Part shown: positions 19,245 to 28,795 of the stretch, in pieces
Position numbering within the stretch: position 1 is the stretch's first letter
Layout: every line of letters begins with the position of its first letter
NCBI GenBank assembly: GCA_947623725.1
Contig: CANQHI010000001.1
Coordinates: forward strand, 1 to 37,441
DNA: 37,441 bases
Reading direction: 5' to 3'
DNA from: an uncultured Clostridia bacterium
GTDB lineage: Bacteria > Bacillota > Clostridia > TANB77 > CAG-508
The notes under the pieces: model-generated
The model's database searches: none
What the model was told of the DNA's origin: nothing
The model's input: only the letters and a program-made list of their open reading frames with translations
Position numbers and translations under genes: made by a program

Positions 19245-19943
19245 TTAATTATTTAATTCTTTTGATAATTTTCCTATTGCTTTTGTTTCAATCCTTGATA
19301 CATAAGAACGCGATATTCCCATGCTTTTTGCTATCTCATTTTGAGTTTTAGGTTCATTTCCATTTAATCCAAACCTTAATTCAATTATTGTTCTTTCTCT
19401 TTCCTTTAAGATTTTTTTTATTTTTTCATATAATTTTTTTATTTTTAATTTTAACTCAATCTCTTCTTCTATTGGCCTATCTTCATTTTCTAGAATTTCT
19501 TTTAAAGTAATTGTATTATCATCTTTATCTTTTCCTATTGGTTCATCTAAATAGACTTCTGCATTTAATTTTTTTATTGACCTTAAATACATTAATATTT
19601 CATTATCTATACATTTAGAAATATATGTAGAAAGTTTTATGTTTTTCTTAGCATTAAAACTATTTATTCCTTTTATTAATCCTATTGAACCTATTGATAT
19701 TAAGTCATCTTGATCTACATTTGAGTTAGAATATTTTTTACAAACATGTGCAACTAGTCTCAAATTATGCTCTATTAAAATATTTTTTGCTTCTTCATTA
19801 CCATCGTCCATCATTTGTATATATTTCTTTTCTTCTTCTTGACTAAGAGTTTCCGGAAACAAATTATTATTAGCTATATATCCAACTGTAAACATTCCAG
19901 AACCTAAAAAAGATATAAATCCTGACAATGTAATGCCTAACAT
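19245..19943 (-). CDS. sigK: RNA polymerase sporulation sigma factor SigK (with pro-sequence, uninterrupted)
   Basis: Pro-region FLGSGMFTVGYIANNNLFPETLSQEEEKKYI; IEHNLRLVAHVCKKY; SIGSIGLIKGINSF; SMGISRSYVSRIETKA. Confidence 0.92.
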   Translation of the reverse strand: MLGITLSGFISFLGSGMFTVGYIANNNLFPETLSQEEEKKYIQMMDDGNEEAKNILIEHNLRLVAHVCKKYSNSNVDQDDLISIGSIGLIKGINSFNAKKNIKLSTYISKCIDNEILMYLRSIKKLNAEVYLDEPIGKDKDDNTITLKEILENEDRPIEEEIELKLKIKKLYEKIKKILKERERTIIELRFGLNGNEPKTQNEIAKSMGISRSYVSRIETKAIGKLSKELNN

Positions 19944-20093
19944 ACAAATTCCTTTCAATAGCTTAGCTTTTAAGATGTTCAGATTTACTTATTTAAATAA
20001 TTATTGTTTCTAATAAAATAAATCAGACACCTTTGTTACTATCTACATATTTATTATATGCAGATTTAACTAATTAGTGCCTGACCTCTAGTT

Positions 20094-21323
20094 TTATTTT
20101 TTTCTTCTTATAATCCAGCCTTCTTCACATTTAATTGGTAAGTGAACCTTTACTGACTGGCCTACTTTTCCTGGATTTACAGTATTTATTTTTTCTCCTG
20201 TTTCTGTATCCCACATCATATCTATATTAAATTCTACAGGTTCGATTTTATTTGGAATTATTATTTCCATTTTATCTCCAACTGTTAATTTATTTCCTAT
20301 TTTTATAATCGATTTATCTTCATTATATTCTAGTACTTGTGCTCCATACTCATATTCTGGATTATATTGTTTTCCTTCATATTCTTGGAAGTCTTTATTA
20401 TTTTTATCTTCAAAAAAGAATTCTGTTAATCCTCTTGTTTTAACCTTTTCTAATTCTTTCAAATATTTCGTATAATCATAATTGTCTTTATCTTGCATAT
20501 AATCATCTATAGCATTTCTATATGCATTTACAACACTTGCTACATAATATTCTGATTTTAGTCTGCCTTCGATTTTTAAACTTGTAACTCCCATCTCAAC
20601 TATATCTGGGATTCTTCTTATTAAACATAAATCTTTTGAAGAAAGAATATATGTACCATTGCTATCAGTTTCAACTGGCATCATATTTCCTGGATTATTT
20701 TTTTCTTCAAGATATACATTATATGCCCATCTGCAACTTTGTGCACAATCTCCTAAATTAGCATTTCTATTTGCTAAAAAATCACTTAAATAGCATCTTC
20801 CAGAATATGCCCAACATATTGCACCATGTATAAATATTTCTGTTTCTAAATCTTCTGGGATATTGTCTATTAAATTTTTTATAGCATTTTTATTCATTTC
20901 TCTTGATAAAATTATACGTTTTGCTCCATTTTTTTGCCAGAACTTTGCTGTCATACTACTTAATGTATTTGCTTGAGTACTTATATGAATTGGTATATCA
21001 GGTGCTACTTCTTGTATTGCATTTATTACCCCTCCATCAGATGCAATAATTGCATCTACATTTATTTCTTTTAACATTTGTACTTGCTTTTTTACTTCAT
21101 CATACATTTCATCAGGTGCATAAATGTTTACTGTTGCATATACTTTTCTTCCTATTTCATGTGCATACTCTATTGTTTTCTTTAATTCATTATTATCAAC
21201 TTCTGCTCTACTTCTTAGTGATAATGCACCTGTTCCACAGTATACTGCATCTGCTCCATATAAAAATGCTTCTTTTGCCTTTTCAAAAGATCCTGCTGGT
21301 GCTAATAATTCGGGTTTTTTCAT
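20094..21323 (-). CDS. U32 family peptidase-like protein (TrhP/RlhA family)
   Basis: KPELLAPAGSFEKAKEAFLYGADAVYCG; IFIHGAICWAYSGRCYLSDFLANRNANLGDCAQSCRW. Confidence 0.93.
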   Translation of the reverse strand: MKKPELLAPAGSFEKAKEAFLYGADAVYCGTGALSLRSRAEVDNNELKKTIEYAHEIGRKVYATVNIYAPDEMYDEVKKQVQMLKEINVDAIIASDGGVINAIQEVAPDIPIHISTQANTLSSMTAKFWQKNGAKRIILSREMNKNAIKNLIDNIPEDLETEIFIHGAICWAYSGRCYLSDFLANRNANLGDCAQSCRWAYNVYLEEKNNPGNMMPVETDSNGTYILSSKDLCLIRRIPDIVEMGVTSLKIEGRLKSEYYVASVVNAYRNAIDDYMQDKDNYDYTKYLKELEKVKTRGLTEFFFEDKNNKDFQEYEGKQYNPEYEYGAQVLEYNEDKSIIKIGNKLTVGDKMEIIIPNKIEPVEFNIDMMWDTETGEKINTVNPGKVGQSVKVHLPIKCEEGWIIRRKK

Positions 21324-22360
21324 TCTATTTTTCCACCTCCAACTACAATATCGTCAATATACATCACTAATGATTGTCCTGGCGTAATTCTTGCTTGACT
21401 TTCCTCAAATTCAACTTTAATCTCATCATTATTAATTTGAACAACTTTTGCTTTAGCCTCTTTTGTAGAATATCTTGTCTTAACATTTACTTCTAATGGT
21501 TCCTTTATTTCATCAAATAAAAGTAAATTAATATTATTTATTACAAGTTCCTTTTTATAAATCTCATCTTCAGTTCCAACAATTAATTCATTTTTTTCTT
21601 TATTAAATCCTATAACAAATAATGGTTCCTTATAAGATATTCCAAGTCCTTTTCTTTGACCAATTGTATAATTATATAATCCTGTATGCTTTCCTACAAT
21701 TTCACCGTTACTTCTTATTATATTGCCTTCTTTTGGCTTTAAAATTGAATTTTCTTCTAAGAACTTTTTATAATTTCCATTTGGTATAAAACATATATCT
21801 TCACTATCAGGCTTGCTTGCAACCGACAAGTTATGCTCTCTTGCTATTTCTCTTATTTCTTCTTTATCTTCATAATCAGATAAAGGAAATAAAATATGCT
21901 CTAGCATTTCTTTTGGGATATTCCATAAAACATAACTTTGATCTTTTTTTATTGATTTTGATTTTTTTAATACCCATCTGTTATACTTTTCACTATATTC
22001 TACTTTTGCATAATGACCTGTTGCTATATAGTCACACCCTAATTCTTTTGCTTTTTCATACATTAAACCAAACTTTAAATATTTATTACATTCAATGCAT
22101 GGATTTGGAGTTTTACAATTTGAGTAACAATCAATAAAATCATCTATAACATATTTTTTAAATTCATCTTTTCCTTCTAGTATGTAATGTTCTATTCCTA
22201 TTTTTTTACATATACTTTTTACATCAATGTATGAACAACATGCTCCATTTGGATATAAATTTAATGTTGTTCCTATTACTTCGTAACCTGCTTCTTTTAA
22301 AAGTATGGCTGAAACAGAACTATCGACTCCTCCACTCATACCTAAGAGTACTTTTTTCAT
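21320..22360 (-). CDS. mnmA: tRNA 2-thiouridine(34) synthase MnmA
   Basis: MKKVLLGMSGGVDSSVSAILLKEAGYEVIG, NPCIECNKYLKFG, DYIATGHYAKV, SEDICFI, YTIGQRKGLGI. Confidence 0.95.
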   Translation of the reverse strand: MKKVLLGMSGGVDSSVSAILLKEAGYEVIGTTLNLYPNGACCSYIDVKSICKKIGIEHYILEGKDEFKKYVIDDFIDCYSNCKTPNPCIECNKYLKFGLMYEKAKELGCDYIATGHYAKVEYSEKYNRWVLKKSKSIKKDQSYVLWNIPKEMLEHILFPLSDYEDKEEIREIAREHNLSVASKPDSEDICFIPNGNYKKFLEENSILKPKEGNIIRSNGEIVGKHTGLYNYTIGQRKGLGISYKEPLFVIGFNKEKNELIVGTEDEIYKKELVINNINLLLFDEIKEPLEVNVKTRYSTKEAKAKVVQINNDEIKVEFEESQARITPGQSLVMYIDDIVVGGGKIE

Positions 22361-22401
22361 TGCTTATGTTTAATTTCCTTTCTCACTATATTTTTAATAG
22401 A

Positions 22402-23001
22402 TTATGAATTTAACGGATATGTTTGATTCTTTGATGATTCATGAACAATTCGATAATCTTCAATTAATTCATTCGCACTATTACTACCACTGATTTCATT
22501 AGTATTCTCATTATTATAAAAATTTTCAATTTGTTTTTCTATTGACCTTGTTAAATCTACATAATCTTTAAGTGGTAAATATTTTTCTATTATTTCTTTA
22601 GGAAAAACACTATAATCATTATAATTACTAATATCTTCTATATTTAAGTTATTAGAGCTTACTATTTTTGTGTCCTTAAATATCAATTTATATATCTTTA
22701 AATTTGATTTTTTGTGTTGCAATATTTGATTTTCTATATTATATGTATCTATTAATGTTAACACATAACATTCAGCATTTTCTTTATTAAAAATTGTAGA
22801 TATTTCTTTTATAGCAATAAAATTCTTTAAATTTTCATCTTTTGATTCATTCTTTGATATATAATCTAATATAGTATCATAACTAAATAAAATTTCAGCT
22901 GTACCATGCGTATTGTTCATTTGATAAAAAGTAAATCCACATACAATTAGTATACTAAGAAGTAAAATAGTTATTAATATTATTAAACTTTTTCTTTTCA
23001 T
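22402..23001 (-). CDS. Hypothetical membrane-anchored protein
   Basis: N-terminal TM MKRKSLIILITILLLSILIVCGFTFY; no recognised domain. Confidence 0.6.
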   Translation of the reverse strand: MKRKSLIILITILLLSILIVCGFTFYQMNNTHGTAEILFSYDTILDYISKNESKDENLKNFIAIKEISTIFNKENAECYVLTLIDTYNIENQILQHKKSNLKIYKLIFKDTKIVSSNNLNIEDISNYNDYSVFPKEIIEKYLPLKDYVDLTRSIEKQIENFYNNENTNEISGSNSANELIEDYRIVHESSKNQTYPLNS

Positions 23002-23078
23002 TTTATTTCATCCACCTTTTTATTAATTATATTATGATGCAAAATAATTTAAAAATTTTTTAATTAAATCTATTTTCT

Positions 23079-23939
23079 CTATAATGAAATTTGTGGTTTT
23101 TTATACATTACTTGTCCGTTTTCATCAATTTTAAAATTAATTGTAAATTCAAAGTGTTTTTCGTTCGGACTATATTTCCCTGCATTAAATTTATATTCTC
23201 CTTCACCTAATGTTCCATATAAATTTGTCCAATCATATTTTTTTATATACTTATTATCTTCATTTTTATATATTCCTGTATCTTTTGACAAAATATTAGA
23301 AATCTTTTTTACTTCTTCCCATTCATCTTTTACTGAGGATAGTCCAAGTCCTTCTGAACTAGGCCAATAATTAGTTTGTTCTATATGTTTTTGTTCTTTT
23401 TCTTTCTCTTCTATTATTTTTCTATTGTTTTCTCTTATTTGCTTATTTTCCTCTTCAATTTCTTTATTCTTTTTTATTATTAAATAGTCATCTGAAAATA
23501 TATATGCATTTTTATATTCATTGTTATCTTCTATCATATAAGTAATTCCTGATGGTGTAATCTCTAATACTGATATATTTACCTTATCTTTTGAAGCGTA
23601 ACAGTACCTTATATATTCTTCTGGAATATCTATATTACTTTGCTCTTTTGTTATTTTTATTTTTTCTACACCCGTAAGCTGTCCTGGATAAGTTTCACTC
23701 ACCATTATATCTTTTCCGTATAGTTCAATTTCTTGCCCCATTTTAAAGCCTATATTACCTGTTTTTTTCAATCCACAACTGCAAAAATCTATACCATTTC
23801 CATAAATCATTAAAAAATCATCATCAGCTCGTACTACTACTGCTGTTATTTTTTCCATCTTATTATTTAAAACTCTAAATACAATAATTCCTAAAACAAC
23901 TAATATAATACTTATTATCAAAAAGATTTTTTTCTTCAT
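23079..23939 (-). CDS. Hypothetical membrane-anchored protein with coiled coil
   Basis: N-terminal TM; Glu/Lys-rich coiled coil KKNKEIEEENKQIRENNRKIIEEKEKEQK. Confidence 0.6.
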   Translation of the reverse strand: MKKKIFLIISIILVVLGIIVFRVLNNKMEKITAVVVRADDDFLMIYGNGIDFCSCGLKKTGNIGFKMGQEIELYGKDIMVSETYPGQLTGVEKIKITKEQSNIDIPEEYIRYCYASKDKVNISVLEITPSGITYMIEDNNEYKNAYIFSDDYLIIKKNKEIEEENKQIRENNRKIIEEKEKEQKHIEQTNYWPSSEGLGLSSVKDEWEEVKKISNILSKDTGIYKNEDNKYIKKYDWTNLYGTLGEGEYKFNAGKYSPNEKHFEFTINFKIDENGQVMYKKPQISL

Positions 23940-24004
23940 TTTTTCTCCTTCTTTTGTTAATTTTTAACTTCTTTAATTTTTTTATAGATGCATATATGAT
24001 CAAA

Positions 24005-24454
24005 CTACCTTTTCTTTTGTACACACTTAATACAATTTTCATTATTTATATCATAATTACATTCTTTTCCTGTAATGCCTAATTCTTTATTTGTATACCT
24101 TGCAAGTTTATTAAGAGTGTTATCACTTAATACTGTTTTAATTGCTTTAGCTTCATTTTCTGCATCTTCACTTGTTGCACCAATTATTTCCATTAAGAAA
24201 AGTTTAACAATATCATTAGCTTCAATTACTTTTTGAGCAATTTTCTCTCCCTCTTTAGTTAACTCTATCTCTCCATAAGGCTCATAATTTATTAACTTTT
24301 CATTTTTTAAAATATTAATTGCATTATTAACGCTTGCTTTTGATTTATTTAATTTATTTGCAATATCTGTTACTTTAATTTCATTTTTTGTATTTTTTAA
24401 TATATACATTGCCTTTAAATATTCTTCTAAACTATTTGATAATTCCATTTTCAC
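24005..24454 (-). CDS. MntR/DtxR-like transcriptional regulator with atypical ligand residues
   Basis: SLEEYLKAMYILKNTKNEIKVTDIANKLNKSKASVNNAINILKNEKLINYEPYGEIELTKEGEKIA matches the DtxR-type wHTH. Confidence 0.85.
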   Translation of the reverse strand: MKMELSNSLEEYLKAMYILKNTKNEIKVTDIANKLNKSKASVNNAINILKNEKLINYEPYGEIELTKEGEKIAQKVIEANDIVKLFLMEIIGATSEDAENEAKAIKTVLSDNTLNKLARYTNKELGITGKECNYDINNENCIKCVQKKR

Positions 24455-24461
24455 TCCATCT

Positions 24462-24923
24462 TTAATTATTATTTTCTTTCATATATCTATCTATTTTTCT
24501 TTCTGCTTCTTTCTTTTTTAAATCTTCTCTTTTGTCATAAAGCTTTTTGCCTCTTCCTATTCCTAATTCAAGCTTAACAAAATTTCCTTTAAAATATAAG
24601 CTAATTGGAACTAATGTATATCCCTTTTTTGAAACTTCTCCTACCAATTTATTTATTTCTTTTCTGTTAAGCAAAAGTTTTTTAGGTCTCATTGGATCTT
24701 TATTATATATATTTCCAAAATCATAAGGACTTATATGCATAGAATATACATATATTTCACCATTTCTTTCAATCGATGCATAACTATCTTTTAAATTTAC
24801 TTTTCCAGCTCTAATTGATTTTATTTCTGTTCCATAAAGTACAATCCCTGCTTCTATTTTTTGAATTATTTCATAATTATGGTATGCTGTTGGATTTTTG
24901 GCAATTACATTATCTTTATTCAT
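24462..24923 (-). CDS. smpB: SsrA-binding protein SmpB
   Basis: [75 protein letters not shown]. Confidence 0.97.
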   Translation of the reverse strand: MNKDNVIAKNPTAYHNYEIIQKIEAGIVLYGTEIKSIRAGKVNLKDSYASIERNGEIYVYSMHISPYDFGNIYNKDPMRPKKLLLNRKEINKLVGEVSKKGYTLVPISLYFKGNFVKLELGIGRGKKLYDKREDLKKKEAERKIDRYMKENNN

Positions 24924-25133
24924 TAACTTATCCTTAAAAAAAATATTTTATAAATTATTAATCTATAATATATATTATTATATTTTAAATCCTTTAAATT
25001 TTCAAGTTTTTTTGACTATTTCTATTCTTTCATTACCTGAAATTCTTTAAGCAATTTTTTAAAACATCTAGACATTTTTTATTAAATATATTATTATTAA
25101 ATAAACTTAAGATTTTTTAGGAGGCATATACAA

Positions 25134-25475
25134 ATGTTAAAATTAGGAAAATATATGATTTCATTATTTATATCGATAATAATATTATTATTCTGTACTG
25201 GTAACATTTTTGCAACTTCGGTAAATACAAATGTTATCAATACTAATTTTGTTGATTCTGAATCAAGTAATTTTCAAAATAGCTCTAGAGATAATGTAAC
25301 AGCTCCAATTAGCTCTCTTGATACAAATACTGTAGCTAATGTAGAAAGTCTTGATAGAATTGATTATAATACATCAAGTTTTGATTTTACAAATATTATA
25401 AATGTTTTGCTTATAGCTGTTGGGCTTGTAATTATACTTTTAGCTATTGCAATTTTAATTAGATTAAAAAGATAA
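25134..25475 (+). CDS. Small secreted/anchored protein (signal peptide plus C-terminal TM)
   Basis: Signal-like N-terminus ending FATSV; Ser/Asn-rich spacer; TM INVLLIAVGLVIILLAIAILIRLKR; RBS AGGAGGC. Confidence 0.65.
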   Translation: MLKLGKYMISLFISIIILLFCTGNIFATSVNTNVINTNFVDSESSNFQNSSRDNVTAPISSLDTNTVANVESLDRIDYNTSSFDFTNIINVLLIAVGLVIILLAIAILIRLKR

Positions 25476-25480
25476 TTTTT

Positions 25481-25520
25481 AAAAGCAATATAACTTATAA
25501 AAAGTTACATTGCTTTTTTA
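25481..25520. terminator. Bidirectional terminator between convergent small-protein genes
   Basis: AAAAGCAATATAACTT...AAGTTACATTGCTTTTTT, one mismatch. Confidence 0.75.
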
Positions 25521-25531
25521 TTTAATAAAAA

Positions 25532-26008
25532 TTATTCCTCATCATCATTATCGTCATCATTATGATCTTTCATATATTTGCAAATTAGTGCAATTACTAC
25601 TATAAATATAATGATTATAATAATCCACATCCATACAGTTCCACTTAAGCCAAGTACTGTATAACCTGAAGTACTATTTCCTGAAATTATATTTCCAGTT
25701 GTTATACTTTCTGTTACATTTTTTGCACCATTACCAATATCATCAACTGTTTGACTATTAATTATTCCATTTGATAAACCATTATCAACCATATTTTCCA
25801 TATTATCTATACCATTTTCTATCATGTCACCTTCAGATCGCATAGCATTTCCAACCATTTCTCCGCCATTCTCAACTGCTGTAACACCATCGCTAACTGT
25901 ATTTTCAACCATATTACCTACTGATGTAGCAAATGCAAAATTGCTAATCAAACATATTGTTAAAATTGATAAGACGCTTATTATAAATATTTTTTTCATC
26001 ATAATAAA
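25532..26008 (-). CDS. Small secreted/anchored protein, signal peptide plus repeat-like spacer plus C-terminal TM and acidic tail
   Basis: FAFATSVGNMVENTV...ENGIDNMENMVDNGLSNG...TVWMWIIIIIIFIVVIALICKYMKDHNDDDNDDEE; start taken near the ATGATG behind AAAGGAGG; exact first codon uncertain. Confidence 0.6.
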   Translation of the reverse strand, partial: FIMMKKIFIISVLSILTICLISNFAFATSVGNMVENTVSDGVTAVENGGEMVGNAMRSEGDMIENGIDNMENMVDNGLSNGIINSQTVDDIGNGAKNVTESITTGNIISGNSTSGYTVLGLSGTVWMWIIIIIIFIVVIALICKYMKDHNDDDNDDEE

Positions 26009-26153
26009 CCTCCTTTTGACTTTTTTCGTCATTTTTATTTTTAACATTTTAAAATTTATTATGCTCATTAAAAAAAATATTTCAATGAAATTTTTGTTCA
26101 ATTTAACATTAATTTCATTGAAAATTTAGAATATCATAAAATTTGTGTAAACT

Positions 26154-27083
26154 TTATGCTTTTCCATTAGATCCAAATACATCTCTTATTTTATGTTTTA
26201 CAGTTTCTTTTATATAGTCTCTTCCTAATCCTAAATATTTACGTGGATCAAATACTTCAGGATTTTCAGCAAATGTTTTTCTTATTCCTGCTGTCATTGC
26301 AAGTCTTAAATCTGTATCAACATTTATTTTTGAAACTCCTCTTTGACTTGCTTCGTGAAGCATTTCGTCTGGTACTCCTTTAGCTCCTCCTAGTTCTGCA
26401 CCATATTTATTGCATATCTCAACATATTCTGGTATTACAGTTGATGCACCATGCAAAACAATTGGAGTATCAGGAATTAATTCTTTTACTTTTTCTAGTA
26501 TATCAAAGCGAAGTTTTGCTTCACCTTTAAACTTATAAGCTCCATGACTTGTTCCTATTGCAATTGCCAAAGAATCACAGTTTGTTCTTTTTACAAATTC
26601 CATTGCTTGCATTGGATCAGTATAAATTGCATCATTTGCTTCAACATTTACCTCATCTTCAATTCCTGCAAGTTTTCCTATTTCTGCTTCAACAACAACT
26701 CCTCTTTCATGTGCATAATCTACTACTTGTTTTGTTAATTCAACATTTTTTTCAAAATCATATTTTGATCCATCAATCATAACTGATGTATAACCATTGT
26801 CTATGCATAATTTACATGTTTCAAAATCTGGTCCATGATCTAAATGAAGCGCTACTGGAATATCATGTTCTTCTAATCCTGCTAAAATCATATTTTTTAA
26901 ATAAGGAATTCTTGCATACTTTATTGCACTTGATGATGTTTGCAAAATTACTGGTGAATTTTCTTCTGAAGCAGCGTCCATTATGGCTTGCACAAATTCC
27001 ATATTATTTATATTAAATGCACCTATTGCAAATTTTTCCTCCATTGACTTTTTAAACATTTCTTTTGTTGTAACTAATGACAT
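26154..27083 (-). CDS. fba: Class II fructose-bisphosphate aldolase
   Basis: GAFNINNMEFVQAI, VALHLDHGPDFETC, IDGSKYDFEKNV, VEAEIGKLAGIED, IGTSHGAYKF, VLHGAST. Confidence 0.95.
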   Translation of the reverse strand: MSLVTTKEMFKKSMEEKFAIGAFNINNMEFVQAIMDAASEENSPVILQTSSSAIKYARIPYLKNMILAGLEEHDIPVALHLDHGPDFETCKLCIDNGYTSVMIDGSKYDFEKNVELTKQVVDYAHERGVVVEAEIGKLAGIEDEVNVEANDAIYTDPMQAMEFVKRTNCDSLAIAIGTSHGAYKFKGEAKLRFDILEKVKELIPDTPIVLHGASTVIPEYVEICNKYGAELGGAKGVPDEMLHEASQRGVSKINVDTDLRLAMTAGIRKTFAENPEVFDPRKYLGLGRDYIKETVKHKIRDVFGSNGKA

Positions 27084-27164
27084 AATTACCCTCCTACTAT
27101 AAACTTTTATTTTTTATTAATATTTTAGCTTATTATATTTCTATTAATATTCCATTGTCAATAA

Positions 27165-28734
27165 TTACTTTTTAATTTCATATTTTTCTAAATCATTAAT
27201 TGAAGGTTCATAAATCGATTTTCCATCATAATTAAATCTTGAACCATGACATGGACAATCCCATGTTTTATTTAGGTTATTCCAAAATAGTTCACATCCT
27301 AAATGAGTGCAATAAGGTTTCACTGCAAAGATTCTTCCGTCTTTATTGCAATACACTCCAACTTTTTTACCATCTACATTTATAATTTTTCCTTCGTCAA
27401 TTTTTATATCTTTAAAAGTTTCCTTTGAATCTTTTAATCTATTAAAAACAATTGAGTAACTTGCTTCTTTAACCATATTTCCAAATTCTTTGTGATTTTT
27501 GATCACTTCAACTCTAGTAGATGTAAATACATCTTCATATCCATTTTTTCTTCCTAAAATCTTATCTGCTATAATATTTCCTGCAATATTTGATGTTGTT
27601 ATTCCCCATTTTTTAAAGCCTGTTGCTACATAAGCATTTTTCCAAAGTTTTGAAAAGCTTCCTATATATGGTATTTTATCTAAAGTTATGCAATCTTCTG
27701 TATTCCATCTATAAAGAATTTTGCAATCTGGATAAAGTTTTTTAGCAATTAATTCTAAATTTTTATAACTATTTTCTAAATCAATTTTTGCTCCTGTTTT
27801 GTGTTCCATTCCTCCAATTATCACTATTCTATCATCACCATATTTTGCAGTTCTAAATGATATTTTTGGATTTTCGCTATTGATATACATTCCATCAAAT
27901 ACTTTTTCTTTAGTTTGCACAGCAATTAAATATGAAGTTTCTTGATACATTTTTAAAAAATAAAAACCGTGGTGCATTTATAATAGGATAATGAGTTGCA
28001 ATTACTATCTTTTCTGCTTTTACTTTTGCACCTTCTGTAATTACCTCATAATAATTGTCCTTCTTTTTTATATCTTCTACCTTAGTATTTTCATATATTT
28101 TCGAACCATACTCTTCGATTTTCTTAGCTAATCCTATTCCATAAAGATATGGATTAAATTGAGCTTGATTTTTATATTTCACTGCTCCTAAGATATTTTT
28201 TTCTATGTTTATTTCGTTTTCTTTATCTGGTTTATTTTTAAACTTTAAAACTTTATTAAGTGGTATCTCTTTGTCTTTTACAAATTCAGCAGGATACCCT
28301 AAAGTAATTAATGCATTTACTTCTTTTTCTATCTCTTCTAAATATTCCTTTTTTTGTGTAAATATATAAGCATCTTGCAATTCTAGGTCACATTCAATTT
28401 TCTCTTCTTTTATGATTTTCATTATATTTAATATTGCTTGTTCATTTGCTTCTAAATACTCTCTTGCTTTTTCTCTTCCTACTAAATTAATTAAATAATC
28501 ATAAAATAAGCCATGTCCACTTGTTATTTTAGCAGTAGAATTTCCACTAGTATGATTGCAAATTTTATCTTTTTCTAAAACTACTACCTTTTTTCCTTGC
28601 TTGCTTAAATAATAAGCTGTAGTAAGTCCTGTTAAACCTCCTCCAATTATTGCAATCTCTGTATCAATATTTTTATCTAATTTTTTATATTCTGCTTTAT
28701 TAGTAGTAGATGCAATCCAATATGATTTATCCAT
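27165..28734 (-). CDS. FAD-dependent oxidoreductase fused to a C-terminal Rieske [2Fe-2S] domain, requires a +1 shift: join(28734..27970, 27968..27165)
   Basis: N-part IAIIGGGLTGLTTAYYLSKQGKKVVVLEKD...IVIATHYPIINAP; after skipping C at 27969: GFYFLKMYQETSYLIAV...CTHLGCELFWNNLNKTWDCPCHGSRF; RBS TGGAGG only before the upstream ATG. Confidence 0.9.
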
Positions 28735-28795
28735 TTGTAATCCTCCATTTTTTTTATCTCATTTTTATCTATTTTTACCAAAAATAAATTTTTTT

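Noticed and set aside
19245-19958. Possible skin-like element interrupting sigK
   Set aside because: sigK is continuous with both pro-sequence and C-terminal HTH; no insertion present.
24924-25133. tmRNA (ssrA) next to smpB
   Set aside because: The flanking intergenic sequence is short and AT-rich without tRNA-like ends; not supported.
27165-27977. Rieske ORF as a separate gene starting MHHGFYF
   Set aside because: No RBS at that ATG; the conserved FAD-domain C-terminal half continues across the frame break.
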